DNA from: Rhodocyclaceae bacterium
GTDB taxonomy: Bacteria > Pseudomonadota > Gammaproteobacteria > Burkholderiales > Rhodocyclaceae
Assembly: GCA_030682595.1 (NCBI GenBank)
Contig: JAUXNZ010000182.1
Location: forward strand, 1 to 8,981
Reading direction: 5' to 3'
DNA length: 8,981 bases
Shown here: in pieces, positions 6,437 through 8,981 of the stretch
How the letters are laid out: each line of letters opens with the position of its first letter
How positions within the stretch are numbered: the first letter of the stretch is position 1
Notes under the pieces: generated by a model
The model's database searches: none
What the model saw: the letters and a program-made list of their open reading frames with translations, nothing else
What the model was told of the DNA's origin: nothing
Made by a program: the position numbers and the translations under genes

Positions 6437-7309
6437 ATGCCTGCCACCATTCCCCAGCCATTTCCACCCGTCGTGCTCTGCTTTGCCGCCGCCGACCCCA
6501 CCTGCGGCGCCGGCCTGCAGGCCGACCTGCTGACGCTGGCCGCCCTCGGCTGCCATCCCCTGACGGTGGTGACCGCGTTGACGGTACAGGACACCGCGGG
6601 GGTCGAGGACGTGCTGCCGATTTCGGGCGGCTGGGTCGCCGACCAGGCGCGCGCGCTGCTCGAGGACATGCCGGTGGCCGTTTTCAAGTTGGGCATGCTC
6701 GGCAGCATCGATGCGATTGTCGCCGTGGCCGAAGTGCTTGCCGATTATCCCGACACGCCGGTGGTGTTCGACCCGGTGCTCGCTTCGGGACGGGGCGATG
6801 CCTTTGCCGACGAAGAGATCGTCGCGGCAATGCTCGCCTTATTGCTGCCGCATACCGACATTCTCACTCCCAACAGCCTCGAAGCGCGGCGTCTTGCGCA
6901 GGAGTTGGAGTCCGCCCGGCCAGCGCCCGATCTCGCCGCCTGCGCGCGTCTGCTGATCGACGCCGGCTGCGAACATGTGCTGGTCACCGGCGCCCACGAA
7001 CCCGGCGCGCAGGTCGTCAATACCCTGTACGGCTCGCACGGTCCGCTGCGCAACGACGCCTGGCCGCGCCTGCCCGGCAGCTATCACGGTTCCGGCTGCA
7101 CGCTAGCCTCGGCTATCGCCGCCCAATTGGCCTGGGGGCAGGACATGTCCGCCGCCGTGGTGGCCGCGCAGGATTACACTTGGCATGCGCTGGCCGCCGG
7201 TTTCCGTCCCGGCATGGGCCAGCATGTGCCGAATCGTTTGTGGCGTTTGGCCATGCCCGGCCAGCAACCCGAATCTTCACGGGAGAAAGCTCATGTCCGC
7301 GTCACCTGA
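6437..7309 (+). CDS. thiD: ThiD, hydroxymethylpyrimidine / phosphomethylpyrimidine kinase
   Basis: Ribokinase-fold cytosolic kinase of 290 residues that phosphorylates HMP and HMP-P to HMP-PP, the pyrimidine donor for thiamine. The substrate-binding motif near the N terminus is AADPTCGAGLQAD (18-30), where most ThiD proteins have GSDPSGGAG. Further landmarks are VTALTVQDT (45-53), FKLGMLGS (83-90), FDPVLASGRGD (111-121), LTPNSLEA (143-150), VLVTGAH (181-187), and the catalytic anion-hole motif HGSGCTLASA with Cys221. The start is ATG 6437. The in-frame GTG at 6380 would add 19 residues, but it sits on the proposed -35 box and has no homologous character. No good Shine-Dalgarno precedes ATG 6437, fitting a very short leader. 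The 3' end overlaps thiE by 17 nt, placing both in one transcript. Confidence 0.94.
   Translation: MPATIPQPFPPVVLCFAAADPTCGAGLQADLLTLAALGCHPLTVVTALTVQDTAGVEDVLPISGGWVADQARALLEDMPVAVFKLGMLGSIDAIVAVAEVLADYPDTPVVFDPVLASGRGDAFADEEIVAAMLALLLPHTDILTPNSLEARRLAQELESARPAPDLAACARLLIDAGCEHVLVTGAHEPGAQVVNTLYGSHGPLRNDAWPRLPGSYHGSGCTLASAIAAQLAWGQDMSAAVVAAQDYTWHALAAGFRPGMGQHVPNRLWRLAMPGQQPESSREKAHVRVT
7281..7286 (+). promoter_or_regulatory. thiE ribosome binding site inside thiD
   Basis: GGGAGA lies six bases before ATG 7293, within the last codons of thiD. It selects this ATG over the upstream in-frame codon at 7185, which is inside the conserved part of thiD, and suggests translational coupling of the two genes. 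Confidence 0.65.
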
Positions 7310-7955
7310 AAATAGCGCACCGCTAGTACCATTAGCCGGGTTGTATGCCCTGACGCCGGACGACAACCTGCTGCCGCGCCTCTCGGCATTGGTTGAAAGC
7401 GCCCTGCAGGGCGGTGTGAAATGGGTGCAGTACCGCAACAAGACCGCTCCGGCGCCCTTGCGGCGCGCCCAGGCGATCGAGCTTCTGCGCATCTGCCGCG
7501 CCCATGGCGCGAAGCTGATCATCAACGACGATGTCTGGCTGGCCGTCGAAATCGGCGCCGATGGCGCCCACCTCGGCAAGAACGACATTCCTGGCGGCGG
7601 GCTGGCCACGGCGCGCGATGCGCTGGGGTCCAAACGCATTCTCGGCGTTTCCTGCTACGACGATCTCGATCGCGCCGTAGCGGCGGTGGCCGCGGGCGCC
7701 GACTACATCGCCGTCGGCAGCGTGTTCGCCTCCGCCACCAAACCGGAGGCGGCACGCGCCTCGCTCGATATGCTGACCGCGGCGAAACAGCGCTTCACGG
7801 TGCCGGTGGTCGCCATCGGCGGCATCACCACCAAAAACGCGCCGCAAGTGCTGGCCGCGGGTGCCGACATGGTGGCGGTCATGTCCGATCTGTTCAATGC
7901 GATGGACATCAAGAGTCAGGCGGAAAAATTTCGCACACTGTTCAAAAAACCATAA
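7293..7955 (+). CDS. thiE: ThiE, thiamine-phosphate synthase
   Basis: TIM-barrel enzyme of 220 residues that joins HMP-PP (the ThiD product) to the thiazole phosphate, giving thiamine phosphate and pyrophosphate. Motifs in order: LYALTPD (17-23), VQYRNK (45-50, the pyrophosphate-binding segment equivalent to QLREK), LIINDDVWLA (75-84) with the metal-site Asp, GADGAHLGKND (88-98), LGVSCYD (117-123), DYIAVGSVFASATKP (137-151) with Thr149/Lys150, VVAIGGI (172-178) and GADMVAVMS (190-198). The length is normal. VQYRNK and GVSCY are typical, as I recall, of betaproteobacterial ThiE. ATG 7293 has GGGAGA six bases upstream and overlaps the end of thiD by 17 nt; the longer frame from 7185 would add a tail overlapping thiD and is not supported. 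hemL begins 40 nt downstream. Confidence 0.95.
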   Translation: MSASPENSAPLVPLAGLYALTPDDNLLPRLSALVESALQGGVKWVQYRNKTAPAPLRRAQAIELLRICRAHGAKLIINDDVWLAVEIGADGAHLGKNDIPGGGLATARDALGSKRILGVSCYDDLDRAVAAVAAGADYIAVGSVFASATKPEAARASLDMLTAAKQRFTVPVVAIGGITTKNAPQVLAAGADMVAVMSDLFNAMDIKSQAEKFRTLFKKP

Positions 7956-7984
7956 ACCGCGCCGTCTTGCCAGCGCCGACTTTT

Positions 7985-7989
7985 AAGGA
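7985..7989 (+). promoter_or_regulatory. hemL ribosome binding site
   Basis: AAGGA lies six bases before ATG 7996 in the 40-nt thiE-hemL gap. No obvious promoter or terminator is seen in this gap, so hemL is probably read with thiDE. Confidence 0.6.
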
Positions 7990-7995
7990 ATCCCC

Positions 7996-8981
7996 ATGAC
8001 CCGTAATGAAGACCTGTTTGCCCGCGCCCAGAAAACCATCCCCGGCGGGGTGAATTCGCCGGTGCGCGCCTTCCGCTCGGTGGGCGGCGCGCCGCGCTTC
8101 TTCACCCGTGGCGCGGGCGCGCATGTCTGGGATGCCGATGGCAAGCGCTATATCGACTACGTCGGGTCCTGGGGCCCGCTGATTCTCGGCCACGCCGATC
8201 CCGACACGGTGCGCGCCGTGCAGGCAGCCGCGGCGAATGGCCTGTCGTTTGGCGCGCCGACAGAAGGCGAGATCGAACTGGCCGAATTGCTGGTCGAGCG
8301 CGTGCCGAGCATGGCGCTGGTGCGGCTGGTCTCGTCGGGCACCGAGGCAACCATGAGCGCGATCCGCCTGGCGCGCGGCTTCACCGGGCGCGACATGCTG
8401 GTCAAGTTCGAGGGCTGTTATCACGGCCACGCCGACAGCCTGCTGGTGAAGGCCGGCTCCGGCATGCTCACCTTCGGCAATCCCTCATCCGCCGGCGTGC
8501 CGGCCGATCTGGCGCAGCACACACTGGTGCTCGACTACAACGACGCCCAGCAGTTGCACGACGCCTTCGCCAAACATGGCGACAAGATCGCCTGCATCAT
8601 CGTCGAGCCGGTGGCCGGCAATATGAACCTGATCGCGCCCAAACCCGAATTCCTCAAGGCGATGCGCGAACTGTGCACGCAACACGGCGCTGTGTTGATC
8701 TTCGACGAGGTGATGACCGGCTTCCGCGTCGGCCCCGGCTCGGCGCAAGGCTTGTACGGCATCACCCCCGACCTGTCGACCTTCGGCAAGGTGGTCGGCG
8801 GCGGCATGCCGCTGGGCGCCTTCGGCGGCCGGCGTGACATCATGGAACAGATTGCACCGCTCGGCCCGGTGTATCAGGCCGGCACCTTGTCCGGCAACCC
8901 GCTGTCGGTCGCGGCAGGACTGGCCACGCTGAAGAATATCGCCGCACCGGGTTTTTTTGAATCGCTCACCGCCCGCACCAG
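7996..8981 (+). CDS. hemL: HemL, glutamate-1-semialdehyde 2,1-aminomutase (3' end outside window)
   Basis: PLP-dependent class III aminotransferase-fold enzyme that converts glutamate-1-semialdehyde to 5-aminolevulinate, the committed tetrapyrrole precursor in bacteria using the C5 pathway. The first 328 of about 426 residues are present and the frame is open to the window end. Landmarks: IPGGVNSPVRAF (15-26), the cofactor-phosphate motif SSGTEA (113-118), CYHGH (141-145), EPVAGNMN (204-211), the cofactor-ring Asp in FDEVMTGFR (236-244), and the Schiff-base lysine in STFGKVVGGGMP. The lysine is residue 265 when counted from ATG 7996, the same number as in the E. coli enzyme, which confirms the start. 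AAGGA precedes it. The missing part is the C-terminal domain of about 100 residues. Nothing looks broken. Confidence 0.97.
   Translation, partial: MTRNEDLFARAQKTIPGGVNSPVRAFRSVGGAPRFFTRGAGAHVWDADGKRYIDYVGSWGPLILGHADPDTVRAVQAAAANGLSFGAPTEGEIELAELLVERVPSMALVRLVSSGTEATMSAIRLARGFTGRDMLVKFEGCYHGHADSLLVKAGSGMLTFGNPSSAGVPADLAQHTLVLDYNDAQQLHDAFAKHGDKIACIIVEPVAGNMNLIAPKPEFLKAMRELCTQHGAVLIFDEVMTGFRVGPGSAQGLYGITPDLSTFGKVVGGGMPLGAFGGRRDIMEQIAPLGPVYQAGTLSGNPLSVAAGLATLKNIAAPGFFESLTART

Noticed and set aside
7942..8843. Minus-strand open frames opposite hemL
   Set aside because: The plus strand encodes HemL with all catalytic motifs in register. The minus-strand translations show no family features.

Overview
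This window is an ordinary chromosomal segment with high GC content, read by eye as roughly mid-60s percent. It most likely comes from a betaproteobacterium. That placement rests on the divergent pairing of a pilG-pilH-pilI-pilJ-chpA twitching-motility cluster with a thiD-thiE-hemL cluster, and on the flavour of the proteins: a ThiE with VQYRNK and GVSCY motifs, and a PilJ with a long cytosolic N-terminal tail. It is an inference from recalled family knowledge, not from a search.

Left two thirds, positions 1-6217, minus strand: one tightly packed operon read right to left. It encodes PilG (response regulator, TTG start), PilH (response regulator), PilI (CheW-like adaptor), PilJ (methyl-accepting chemoreceptor with two membrane segments) and the N-terminal 911 residues of ChpA/PilL, a giant CheA-type kinase that runs off the left edge. 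Gaps between genes are 19-53 nt and no internal terminator is visible. Together these form the Pil-Chp chemosensory pathway that controls type IV pilus extension and retraction. PilJ senses, PilI couples it to ChpA, and ChpA phosphorylates PilG and PilH. The ChpA kinase core, further HPt domains and any methylation enzymes would lie left of position 1.

Centre, positions 6218-6436: a 219-bp divergent intergenic region. It holds a plausible sigma70-type promoter for thiD and a weaker candidate for pilG. I see no gene and no TPP riboswitch in it.

Right third, positions 6437-8981, plus strand: thiD (HMP/HMP-P kinase) overlaps thiE (thiamine-phosphate synthase) by 17 nt, followed 40 nt later by hemL (glutamate-1-semialdehyde aminomutase), which runs off the right edge. 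ThiD and ThiE perform consecutive steps of thiamine phosphate assembly. HemL makes 5-aminolevulinate for tetrapyrroles.

I found no mobile element, CRISPR array, RNA gene or evidence of a novel system. The findings are modest details about start codons, domain degeneracy, gene-order differences and intergenic structure. The many long open frames opposite chpA, pilJ, pilI and pilH are codon-bias shadows.
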